Assembly: GCF_023343835.1 (NCBI RefSeq)
Contig: NC_064435.1
Location: forward strand, 37,286,603 to 37,350,602
DNA from: Lagopus muta
Taxonomy: Eukaryota > Chordata > Aves > Galliformes > Phasianidae
Direction of reading: 5' to 3'
Length of the DNA: 64,000 bases
Within the stretch, counting starts at the first letter, position 1; each line of letters begins with the position of its first letter. A program made the position numbers and the translations under genes. The notes beneath the pieces are model-generated. The model was given only the letters and a program-made list of their open reading frames with translations, ran no database searches and was not told the origin of the DNA. Positions 13,011 through 24,440 of the stretch are shown piece after piece.

Positions 13011-14633
13011 ATTGAAATTTGGATCCTCTTTTTTTTAATTGCATCATCGAACTTTTGATTTTTAAGCCTCATCTCACATTTGTTTTCCCTTTCAAGTTGA
13101 CAAAACTGTGTTAAGCTGCGAATTTGGTGTTACCCGTTTCTTTAGGTCTAACTCATCTTTGGCCACTCTGAGCAGGACAGAAATGGTGACAGGGTTTATG
13201 TTTTCCTCAGAGACCTTCCTGATGCCTGATTTCTCTCCTGCACCACATCCTTGCCTATACTACATATCAATTATTTAAAAATATGTAGTAAATGAGGGTT
13301 AGGATTGAGAATACATACCAGTACATTAAGGTAATAAAACCTTATGGGAGTATTGTAATGGTCCCATAAAGAAACATGACAATCCCAGTGATTTGAAATG
13401 AAACATAAAAGAAATGAAATTAGGTTAGAGATAGGGAAAATGTTTCCATATAACCTTTATGAGGCTCTCTGGTGAGATACTGAGAATAAAATAAAATAAA
13501 ATAAGAAAATCAGTTTAAACTAAAATACCTTCTTCATAAGCAGGCAATCATTGCTTCATGATCCTATAATGTTGAAGTACAGTGTGTTTTAGCCAGGCTG
13601 TCAGTGGGCTGAACTTAATTAGCATGGTTGATTGTAAAGGCTGGGTCAGCTCTGCTTTGGTTCACAGTGCTCTTCAGAGCCAGGTTGCAAGATGATGGAA
13701 GCAACAGTGGAGACACAAACGGGGCTTTTGTTTGGATGAAGCTTTCTCGGACTTGTTGAGAGTGTGCTGTGCTCTCTCTCTTCCCTTGGAAGAAATTTCA
13801 TTGTTCACACTTGGCAGCATTCTGTTGTCTGCAGATGTTTCTTAATTAGTTTCAGTTTCAACGACACCCATATGAGACCTACAAAATGATAAATAAAATT
13901 AAATTTGATTAAATGTTATGGAAAAAGAGCTAAACATGAAACAGAAAGATTTCACAACTGAAGTAAGGAAAAAATAGATAAGTCACAGTAGGATATAAGA
14001 TGACTAGATTGTATGGTGCACTTTCACTTCCACATTGCACTTAGATTCAGCGCTACTGTGATACGCCACCCATACAGCACAGAGAATAACAATACCAAAC
14101 TCGATCAGACTTCATGAGTTTCAACATTTCCAAAGGCAGCTTGAAACTGGGAGGTGATCTATAAGCTGTGCAATTGCAAGACAACTTGGGTGTGTATAGA
14201 GAGGTGCATAAATTTCACCAAGCAACTATGATGATTGCCTGTGAGCTGGAATTACTGCCTAGGTGTGTTTCTATCATCATACAGAAAAGCTACATGCAGA
14301 AAAATGAAATATAAAGAAGAAAGCTTCCTTCTGTGTGCTTAGGTATACATGCAAGTGAGCAGAAACTGGCCAACGCCAATCTTATGCTTGTGACATTATG
14401 CTCAGGTGCCAGGTAGCTTTCAGTGGTTGTAGTCACAGTTCAATGTTCTGACTGATTTTTTGTTAATTCCTTCTTGTCTTTGGATTGCCATCTCTTCCAC
14501 TACTCGTTTTACCTCTGCTAAGTTTATAATCACCCATGTTTTTCCATGTTGCATTATTCTTGCTTTCCTGTAACTTCAAGATTAGCATCTTCACAAGGCA
14601 AGCACTGTAATTCCACTACCATTCTCTGGCAAT
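13011..14633. other. Intergenic between two CR1 copies
   Basis: AT-rich unique sequence with an (AATAA)n microsatellite at 13485-13504 and no recognisable gene. Confidence 0.7.
13485..13504. repeat. (AATAA)n microsatellite, 4 units
   Basis: Four pure pentamer units of AATAA; short, of interest only as a possible length marker. Confidence 0.85.
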
Positions 14634-15720
14634 CACAGAATCACAGAATCACCCGGGTTGGAAGGGACCCCAAGGATCATGTAGTTCCAACCCCCCTGCC
14701 TAGCAGGGCCACCAAACATACACATTCAGATCAGGTTGCCCAGGACCCCGTCCAACCTGGCCTTAAACACGTCCAAGGACGGGGCATCCACAACCTCCCT
14801 GGGCAACCCGTTCCAGGGCCTAACCACTCTCCTAGTAAAGAACTTCCCCCTAACATCTAACCTAAATCTTCCCTCCTTCAACTTAAAACCATTTCCCCTA
14901 GTCCTGCTGTTGTCAGCCCTTTTGAAGAGTTTACTCCCCTCCTGGGTGTAGGTTCCCTTCAGGTATTGATAGGCTGCAATGAGGTCACCCCGCAGCCTTC
15001 TCTTCTCCAGGCTGAACAAGCCCAACTCCCTCAGCCTGTCCTCATAGGGGAGGTGCTCCAGCCCCCTGATCATCTTAGTCGCCCTCCTCTGGACCCTTTC
15101 CAAAATCTCTATGTCTTTCTTGTACTGAGGGCTCCACACCTGGACACAGTACTCCAGATGGGGCCTCACAAGAGCCGAGTAGAGAGGGACAATCCTCTGA
15201 ATAATTTCTTATTCAGAGGAATGGAGACCTCTTGTGCTTCCAGGAGGGCATCTTTGAAGAGCTGCCAGCTCTCCTCAACATCCATGTCTTTGAGGGCAGC
15301 GCGCCAGGGGATCTTGGCCAGCAATCCATTGAGTAGCTTGAAGTCTGCTCTTCTGAAGTTCAGTGTCCTGGTCCTGCTCTTTGCCAGGCCCACATTGCTT
15401 GAGATCACAAACTCAACCAGGGCGTGGTCGCTGGAGCCCAGGCAGCCTCCAACCTTGACGCCTTTGATGATCTCCTCAGCGTTGGTGAGCAGCAGGTCCA
15501 GCAACGCTTCACCTCTGGTCGGTCTGTCCAATACCTGAACCAGAAAGCTATCATCAATGGATTCCAAGAGCCTTCTGGAGCTCTTGCAGCTCGCCGTGTG
15601 GTTTTCCCAGCAGATGTCCGGATGGTTGAAGTCCCCCACCAGGACAAGAGCCCGTGAGCCAGACATCTCACGCATCTGGAGCAAGAAAGCCTCGTCGACA
15701 GCCTCCCCTTGATCAGGTGG
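14634..15720 (-). mobile_element. CR1 LINE with internal deletion: endonuclease joined to C-terminal end
   Basis: Read on the minus strand, it begins with the C-terminal half of the apurinic-type endonuclease (VLVGDFNHPDICWEN near 15650, then SDHALVEF near 15420) and continues to about 15205. It then jumps to the far C-terminal block ([17 protein letters not shown] from about 15198). It keeps [20 protein letters not shown] and ends in a CACAGAAT-repeat tail at 14634. The whole reverse transcriptase domain is missing and the two halves are in different frames. The C-terminal block differs from the copy at 2268 at about 6 of 69 residues, so both are relatively young. Confidence 0.92.
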
Positions 15721-18699
15721 CAATGCTGTTCCTGTCCCCTTGCCATGTATACGTGCATCAAAATATAGGTTTATTATTCTTCTGTTAGTTTTGTTCTCAG
15801 AATGAGATATCCAGTGGATTGTATGATTTACGTGGTGTACTGTATGACATATATTGTTCTCTCTTGTATTATTCTATACAACATGGTAGCTTGTAGCAGA
15901 AGTGGACTTGTCTTGATTATCCTTATAGAGTTTGTGCTGGTTTAGTTTCCTAGATTAACTAAAGAGTGGCCAGGAGGTGATAGATTTCACCTGTGTGTTC
16001 ACCTTCTTCTAGATCCTGCTTCTGCTCTAGATCCTGTATATTTAGTTCTGAGACCAATTAGAACTGCTGCATTTGATGCAGGTAGGGCTCTGCCACTGAG
16101 GGTAGAGCAGTGGGTTAGGAGGTTTGTGGAGCCTGAGATGAGTATGAATCATGCCTAATCCAGATGCTCCAGCAGGGAGACTGCAATGGCAGTGGGCTGG
16201 AGGCTCTTGAGAAGAGTATGGAGGACAAACATGCATCCAGACCTCAATGTTAATGGAAAGAAAAGGGTTCTTTCAAGGAGAGGTAGTCTTGTGAGAAACA
16301 AAGCCATCAAAAGTTGCTGCCTGTGAACAGGAGCTACCCTGAAGAACAGGGAATTACAGGTACATGGTGAGGAAAAGATTTGCTTACAAGATTCTTTTAA
16401 TGTTTCAGATGCAGCTGAATTGCATTTCTTGGCTGCAGCAGAGACTGTAATCATGTCTTGTAGTAAGGCAGAAGTGCAGGGACAGAAACAGTTTTCCTGA
16501 CTGCCCACAGATCTACCTAGGATAGCGTCTCATTGATTTGAAGTTGTTTTTGTTTTTCTGTTTTGTTTTTTTTTCCCTTCTCATATCTAATTCAAAGCAG
16601 ACAAAACCCGGCCAAGTTTCCCTAGCAAAAACAACCCACTGCTCCAGAAGCCAACAGCAATCCTGGCACTTTTCTGCTTCTGTGGCGGTTTGTGTATGCG
16701 TCTAAGCACTTAGATCACCCTCAGCCCCCTGCTGAGGACCCTCAAAACAGAACAAGTCTCTGCAAGAATTCAAAACAGAACAAGTCTCTGCAAGAATTCA
16801 GTCTCTTTTAGGCTATGGTTTTTATTCTGATGTAGGTACAGTCTAGGGTTCTCTAGATAACAGTGCAAATAAGAGCCACATAATACTAAGGAGATCATTC
16901 ATGGAGTTCAACCAGTCCAAGCTTTTCACTGATGGGTATTATTTGCTTTCCTTGGACCAGGGGTAGGTATTAACTAATACACTTCAGCCAACTGCCAATT
17001 TTGTTGCTTTTTCTTCAAAACTGTTGGGGATCCAAGCCTCTACACTTATTTCCTCTCCATGATTCAAACTTTCCTTTCTCTCTTCTATGCCTCGACTGAC
17101 AACAGCTTCAGTCTGCTTAGCAAAACTCATACCAGTCTTTCATGATTTTCAGTCACAAATGCTAATATGATAGATGCAGTCAGTTCTCTTGGATATTTTA
17201 ATAATCATTCTATAACAGTAACATTTAATTATAGTACCTTTCCCACTGACTTGTAAATGTCAAGGCCGTTTCAGGAATTCAGCTGTCTTCTTTCCTGTTC
17301 TTCCCTTGATCTGATTTTTGGATGCAACCAAGCCTAGGCCAGGCTCTGTGCTTGCAGCCAATGCCTCGAGTCAGCTGCAGGCTGCTCCCCAGAGCTCTGC
17401 TGAAAGCCACGTGTTTCATCACACCTGTTCTTTGTATGCCTTGCCATGAGAGTTTATTAGAACCAGCAATCAAAATACATAACAAATACAAAGTCTGTCT
17501 CTCCCTGGTGCTAGATACAGTGCTTTGGTTTGCCACCCTTACCCTGCCCTCAACCAGGTTAGGGTTAGGCTTTGGGTTCTGCTCAGTGTGCTCCCTCCTG
17601 CTCAGGTGGCACATTGCATTGGCGTGCTAATGAGCTCACTGCTCAAACAACGCCACGTATGCTGCTGATATAAATGCTAGGCACGTGCATTCACATGCAA
17701 AGTATGTTCTGAAAAATGGGCTTATTATCATGATGAGAATCAGGAGTGTGCAGATGGCCGCTCCCTTTCCATGAAGTGCCTGGTGCACTGTGGGGCCAGG
17801 AGAGCCTGTTATCCTGGGGAGAAATGCGTATACAGCCAGGGTTGCTTTGTGCATATGTGTGCAAGTGGATCAGCAGACTTGGCTCCTCAGTTGCAGAGGT
17901 CACTGTTGCTCAGAAAACGTGATTTTTATTTACAGAATGAAATGTGGTGAATGTTTACACATCACTGAAACCTCTCTGGGTTTTATGTGTTTTCTGTGTG
18001 CGGTTTCAGAGACTGCCAAGATGCTGGCCTGGGAATGTGGCTGATGCATGTTTATAGGACACAGTACTTGAGATCACACAGACTTTTCTCATTAATGCCG
18101 CTATGCATTTCCAAGGCACGTCAGCATATTATTCCCTGTCCAGCACAGCTGAAAAGCAGAAGGGCTACAAGCCTCTAACCAAATCTACAAGTTAAAAATG
18201 TGGGTTTTTTAATTTTTCACCTTTCCCTTCCATTCTCCTGCAGCTCTTTCACATGCAGCATCCTTGTCTTTCTGGCTTGTTCTACCTTTTTGTTATAGGT
18301 GGGTGATATTACCAAAGTACAAGTCCCACTTTCTGCTCTTCTGGCTTAAATATTCTAGCTACCTTTCACCAGTTGGATGCTCTTGCACTATTTATGTCTT
18401 CTTTTCTATCGCATTCCAGTTTTCCATGTAATTCTCACCTCTTGTGTCTGTGAGGATGCTAAGTCTGCCATCTCTCACTTGCTGCACATCATCATGGCTT
18501 GACACAGTATCTCAACACACTCTGCCAAAATCCATTTTTCTTCTCATCTTGACAAATGCACTCTCTCAGTCTCTGAGCACTCATTTCCTTCCAAATCCAA
18601 CATCTCCAGCCAGAGCTAGAAACAAGAGATGCACCTTCTGCTTTTGGTGTTGCCATCTTGCTTAAGTCAATCTTAGAACCTAGAAAACTAGGTCCTAGA
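15721..18699. other. Intergenic, no gene recognised
   Basis: It holds the 28-bp tandem duplication at 16742-16797. The remaining open frames have no family resemblance I can name. Confidence 0.7.
16742..16797. repeat. 28-bp perfect tandem duplication
   Basis: The unit starting TCAAAACAGAACAAGTCTCT is present twice head to tail without mismatch, at 16742-16769 and 16770-16797. The lack of divergence points to a recent duplication. Confidence 0.9.
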
Positions 18700-18881
18700 A
18701 AACTGGAACAGGTTTCCCAAGGAGACTGTGGATGCCCCATCCCTGGATGCTTTCAGGGCTAGGCTGGATATGGCTCTGTGTAGCCTGGTCTGGTGGTTGG
18801 CAACCCTGCCCATAGCAGGGGGGTTGAAACTCAATGATTTTTGAGGTCCTTTTCAACCCAGGCCATTCTATGATTCTATGA
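18700..18881 (+). mobile_element. CR1 LINE 3' end fragment
   Basis: About 180 bp start at GGAACAGGTTTCCCAAGGAG, pass through GTGGATGCCCCATCCCTGGA and end in CCATTCTATGATTCTATGAA, the typical CR1 tail of two 8-bp units. It is moderately conserved. Confidence 0.92.
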
Positions 18882-20132
18882 AATACCTCTGTTGCATGTA
18901 AGCATCGTGCACTTCCCAGAGCTGTGTTGTCCTCCTTTAGCCTGCTAATGTCATCTTTTCATCTGGGCAGATTTGCTGTTAGGGCTTTTTAGGCCCCTGC
19001 ATTATAATTAATTCCTGTCTTTAGCATCAACATAAAATCTTCCACACTTTCTTCACCATTTAAAATGCAAATGCCTATGCATCTCTATGTATTCCCATGG
19101 TATATTCCCCTTACAAAGACCTTACAAAGACCAGGCTAGATTTGGCTACAGCTTGGATGAGGTGAGGGCAACAGCACATCTTCTCCTGTCAAGTGAATTC
19201 TGGCAAATACTGCTACAAGAAAACATTAATACAATGTATTGCTGGTGAATCTGTGGTGATGAGAGTCCGTCAAATCCCTGTCTCCTCTCAGACATGTCAG
19301 ATGTACCTCGCTCTACGCTACCCATACTGGTTATGGGAAGAGAACCAGGAGAGCGTATCAGATTTAATCTAAATTTTGTGCATATTCACTATAATAATGA
19401 GATTGCAGGCAGAGGCTTTCTAACCGTTATGTTACAGGAAAATTGGATTTCTGTATTTTCCCAGGTGAAATATCATTCAGATTCCATCTCTTTTTTTCCT
19501 GCCGGAAAGGTCTGCATGAGAATCATTTTTATAATCTACTTCAATTACTGCAATTGCACAAGCATAAAAACCCCACTAAGATACCAAAACTCGGAAAACT
19601 ATTATAGAGCCTCAGAAATGAACTCTTAAATTGCTGTGTTACATTCATTACCTAGCTCAGTAGGCTCTCAATGGTTTATTATCATTTTAAATTCAATAAA
19701 ATTGCATCTCTCAAAGGGCAGAAAATCTTCATGCCATTTTTTTATTGTTTATCGAGTTAATGTAAAATCATTTCATAATGAATACATTTTCACTTTTCAG
19801 AATTTTTCTGTTTTTTAGGCAATTTTATGAGAAAATAGCTGATAGTAAGACTCCAAGTCTCTGCACTTTGACGGAGCAGTTTTGTGTTACTATTGTTTGC
19901 TTGTTTTCTTCTCTAATGAGACACTGACCTGTAGAAATACTAGTCACATTTAATTTAAGGGCTCCTAAGAGCAGTTCTGTACACTTCATTTCGAAGTGAC
20001 TATTGCAGAGACGATGTTTGGCTTAGTGAATATTCTATTCAGAAAAAGTTTAAATTGTTCCTCAATACATAATTTTTTTTATTTGAATGTAATATTTTAT
20101 GCAATCTGAAAGGAAAGTTAATTTCACTGATG

Positions 20133-20150
20133 AACAACAACAACAACAAA
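20133..20150. repeat. (AAC)n microsatellite, about 6 units
   Basis: A pure run of AAC triplets followed by an A run. Confidence 0.85.
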
Positions 20151-21489
20151 AAAGCTCTTTTCGATTTTACTGAAATTATCTTTTCCCAACACAGTTTTGG
20201 TTCAGTTCTGTTCAGGCAAATCAATCCTTTACAGTTTTATTTCCAAGTGACAATCCAGCACTGTTAGATAAATCTGTGGTCACATTCTCATTTCAATGGT
20301 AGAAATGCAGTTCAGGGAGCCTAACGTATATAGTAGCTGTTTTCAAGTATTTGACACATATGAATACAAAATACCATCTGTGACTTCAGCGATGATCCAC
20401 CTGATTACAGAACAGTTTGGAGTCTGATAACTGAACTGCAACATTTCCTACCAAGTTTCTGAACTGCATCATTTTGATACAGGCTGAAATGATTGTTTCA
20501 TGAGAGGGATTACTTGGTCTGTGGCAAATGGGTCCATTGGTTTGGTTTTAGCAGAGGATGTGCACAGCTGGGGAGAGTGCACATTCTGAGCAGGTTTAGC
20601 AGAGAAGTCCTGCATTGGTTACACAGAGTCATCTCCTCTTCCACTCCACCCTTTCACCAGGACCAATCTCATCTGAGAGGAAGGCCATTGATGATGAAGA
20701 ACCTCTGCACCTGAAGATCAGATTTGCTGTAAAACAAAATTCAATAGATAATATTCTATGAATACATTAAAAAAAAAGGGTGGGTTAATAGCTGAAGAAT
20801 CTCATTTAGTGAAAGAATTAGCCAGGACAAATGTGCAAATAACATCCACACTCTGCTTTTGGCCACAACCAGTGCTGCAGTTCCTCTCTATTCAGGGACA
20901 TCTCCACCGTTCAATCAGAAACTTCTGATCCTTAAGTACTCACCATGGTGCAAATGACTGTGATCTGGTCTTTGCTAGGCAAGCTAGTGAAAATCATTCC
21001 AAATCCTGGGATGTTCTGGCAGTAGGAAGGTAGAGTTGAGGGAGTTCACTGAAGCATTGATCCTGTGCACTAGGTGGCTGATGAGGGTGCCTTCAAAATA
21101 ATTGTGCTTATTTCACAGGTATCCTGAACTGTGCATTATGTCTTACGCACTTGTGGTATCTCTTAATTCTGCAGCCAGTCTTGATACCATAAGTTGAGAG
21201 TGACTGCCAAAATGGATCTAGAGCCTTATCACAACTCTTTGGTGCTTGTGTATCAGTTACAGATGGCACTGAGCTTCCAAAAGTTATGCACTGAGCATTT
21301 CCAAGTGTACAACAGAGAAGTTTGGAGAGAGACTGTGGAACCTTTCAGAAGATGGTCTTTCACACGCAAATGCACAATAAAGAGAAGAAATTTTGCTCAG
21401 TCAATCTTCACAAATGTGGATCTGGAAAAACATCAATTTGAGTCACTTTGAAAGCCTACTGGGCCATCAGGTGTCTTGCCCATACATTG

Positions 21490-21520
21490 AAACAAACAAA
21501 CAAACAAAAAATAAAAAATA
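21490..21520. repeat. (AAAC)n microsatellite with A-rich flank
   Basis: About four AAAC units followed by AAAAATAAAAAATA, an A-rich low-complexity patch. Confidence 0.8.
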
Positions 21521-23969
21521 GAAAAACCTACCTCCTTTGTACCTGTGAGTTTGCTTTTCTTATCTGTAAGATGGTTCTAGCATAAAGAAATTGGATGCAG
21601 TGCGCCCTATCAAGGGACACCATGCTGTGTGGGCATGGTGGCCTCATGGAAGTTTCTTGGCTGGGTCCTGTGGTGTGAACATGGTGATAGAGCTGCTGAA
21701 GGCAACCCATCTCAGTGTCTGCAAGTTGCTCCATTATTTGCAGGAAGCAAGTCTAAAATCTTTCTTTAAAAATGTTTTCTGCTTGGGGCAGAATTTCAGC
21801 TTGGAGACCTTGGAGATGATGTGCCTGGTGCTCCCTCTGGCTACAGGGAGAGAGGCTGGGAATTTTCCTTGGTGCACCTGTCTCTCCTGCACAGGGAGTT
21901 TTTTTCTTTGTTTCTCTCTAAACAGAAGAGAATGTTATCACTAACTACAGATGTGTCTTTGTTTTCTGTTTGCTATTTTAGCCTCCCAAAACAAAGGCAG
22001 TAAGATAAATCTTTCTTAAAGAAATACGTATGTATAAGCCAGAATGCCTGCACTCTTCCTGCCTTGCTGCATTCATTTTGGTCTTACCCCAAATTTTGGG
22101 ATTCTTGTAACACAATTATTGGAGAGGACATAATAAAGTTATCAGTAACAGGTAGTAAGGAAAGTTATTCAGATCTAGATGCCTATGAGGAGGGTTTGGG
22201 GTGTGTTTCTGCTTTATTTGGCTCTTTATTGTACCGTCAGATTATCCTTTACCATTTACAGCTTCATTCTTAACAGCTGAGAATTGTCATGTCTTGCAGA
22301 TCACTGAACTGATACCATGAATCAGTAGGGAAATTGAATCGTTTTAGGATGTCTGCATGTCATATAAAGCAAATAGAATGATTTTCTTTTAATACAAAAA
22401 TGTCAAATCTAAAAGGTCACCGCATCCCTAGCAAAACCAGTGCTACTATGGCCTGTGTATGATATGGGATGTGCTGCATATGTTCCTCAGATATTAACAG
22501 CTAAACTGTGATCTGAATAGTAAAGAAAGAGAGATAAGCAGCATTAGGGTGCCATGATGCCTTCCACTGGCCAATTGGAAGGATACTCAGTGCTTCAAGT
22601 TGCTCTGCAGACAGCTATAGCCTGCTACTCTGGGATCCCAAGCCGTGACTCTACCTGCTAGCAATGTTATCGGCTGAGCAATCTGTAAGACTCTTGTCTT
22701 TGTGTATGTGGAGAGAATATCTTGGGCTCCAAAATCCACAGTGGCTATGGCACACTATTATTGCTTCTATACAGGACAGTGAAGTACGATCTCGTGGAAA
22801 TAACAGTTTTTATGGCATGAGTTGCAAGGGGATGGGTACTCCAGCCTTTTGACCACTAAGCATTACAATGTAAGAAGAACTCTTTTACCTCTGTGTAGGA
22901 TTTGTGTACTTAAGCAGGCTGTGTGTTCAAAATCATGATGCAACACAGACTGCAATGAACAGCTTCCAATACTCAGTGAAAATACCTAAAGCTGATCTTT
23001 CTCCCCTTTGTGGCACCAGCACATCCACTTGCTTCCTATCTTTCTTCACCTGTCCCCTCATCGCAGCGACTGCACCTCAGTGCATCTGGCAGATTATAAA
23101 CTTAAAGGCTTTTTTCAAGTGTTAATGAGGTGAGCTGCTTTTCCCACTATGAACGCTTGGTGTGTTTCTATATAAGAGCCCTGAACAGCTTCAGCAGTTT
23201 TACTAAGCTGCACGGTGTTATTGATTTCTCCAGCTTCTGCTGTGAGAGGTTTGTGGTAAAAAGCAGTGACTCAGCTGGTGTGCTCAGTGGAGCTGTTTTA
23301 CATGCTCAAATTGTGCTGCTGCTGCTGCTGAGTGGTTAAAAAAAATAAAAAATCAAAGGCAAGCCTTTAATTTGTTTGAAGTAAAGTGTAGGCAGCAGCA
23401 AGGCTTTCTGGCAGAGACTGTTGCAAATACTCTTAACCTCTTGATTCTTGGAGGACAACCCTATGTGATTCTGCAGCAAAAAAAGGAGAGAATAGCAAGA
23501 CTGGTTCTCCAACTTCCCTCCTAGAACAAGGAAGGTAAGAGCAATTCCACCCTGAGCATCTGAAGTGACTGAAGGGAGAAAAGCCTAGAAATGCTGCCTG
23601 TCTGCTGAAACAGTGCAGCCACAAACAGCAGGGCTTGTGTTGGCAGTCACAGTGCTCCTGCTCCCTACCTGCATGTCTTCACTGCTTGCCTGGCTGTTGC
23701 AGTGATTTACTGAGGCTGACCAACACCTTTCATGCCATTCCACAGGAAGCCTGCATATGTCAAATGCTTTCTGTTGCATGCCAAAACAAACCTCATAAAT
23801 TCTCACAGAGAGGGAAGTCAATAAGTGTGCTGCTTAAGGAAGGAGAGAATAACATAACATGGCTGTCCTGGGAGAAGAAGTTGGAGTGAATCATATTTTT
23901 CTGGAAAATAATAAGTTGTTTGTGCCTGTGATCCTTTTTGTCTGTAGACTGGGACTCCTACAAGCATTC

Positions 23970-24440
23970 AGATCACCCCAGAATTACAGAAGTGTTGGTG
24001 AGAAGACACCCTCTGGAGGTATTCAACCTCCTACTAAGAGGTCTTTAGGATTATCACCAACACAAAATTAAGTTATCCATGGCTTTGCCCAGTCAAATAT
24101 CAAAAACCTCCAAGGATGGAGTTTCTACAACCGTGCTGGACAACATGCTTTGGTACTGCACTATCACCCTAGTAAAGTCTTTTATCCTAATGTCCATTCT
24201 CTACCTCCCAAACCAGAATCTGTGGCCATTTCCTGTTGTCACATGGTCACTATCAAAAATTTTACCCCACTGTCTTTGTAAGTGCCTTCTGAGAAGAAGT
24301 AGGCTGCTATTAGATTGCCCCTTGGCCTCCTCTTCATTGATCGAATGAGCCCGATCTGAATTACCTTCAGTTTCTCCACAACCAATCAACCTGAGAGCCT
24401 CACCAGTGCAGCAACACCAGGACTTCCAAGTAGCCCATAG
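23970..24440 (-). mobile_element. Old, strongly diverged CR1-like fragment
   Basis: The order of landmarks matches a reverse-complement CR1 3' half: CCTCCAAGGATGGAGTTTCT, CACCCTAGTAAAGTCTTTTA, CTGTGGCCATTTCCTGTTGT and then degraded ORF2 sequence. Divergence is high and the ends are uncertain. Confidence 0.65.

Larger units (their letters stand above)
18882..23969. other. Intergenic 5 kb, mostly AT-rich unique sequence
   Basis: No CR1 is seen. Microsatellites are at 20133-20150 and 21490-21520. Frames such as those at 19294-19629 and 21591-21944 look like chance openings in non-coding sequence. Confidence 0.65.

Noticed and set aside
15166..15723. 185-codon open frame as a host endonuclease-like gene
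   Set aside because: It is the CR1 endonuclease C-terminal half read across the deletion junction, ending in out-of-frame residues.
17559..17569. Telomere-like TTAGGGTTAGG
   Set aside because: Fewer than two units, so it is not an interstitial telomeric array.
19294..19629. 111-codon open frame on the plus strand
   Set aside because: Its composition matches the surrounding AT-rich DNA. It has no known domain or strong start context and is best explained as chance.
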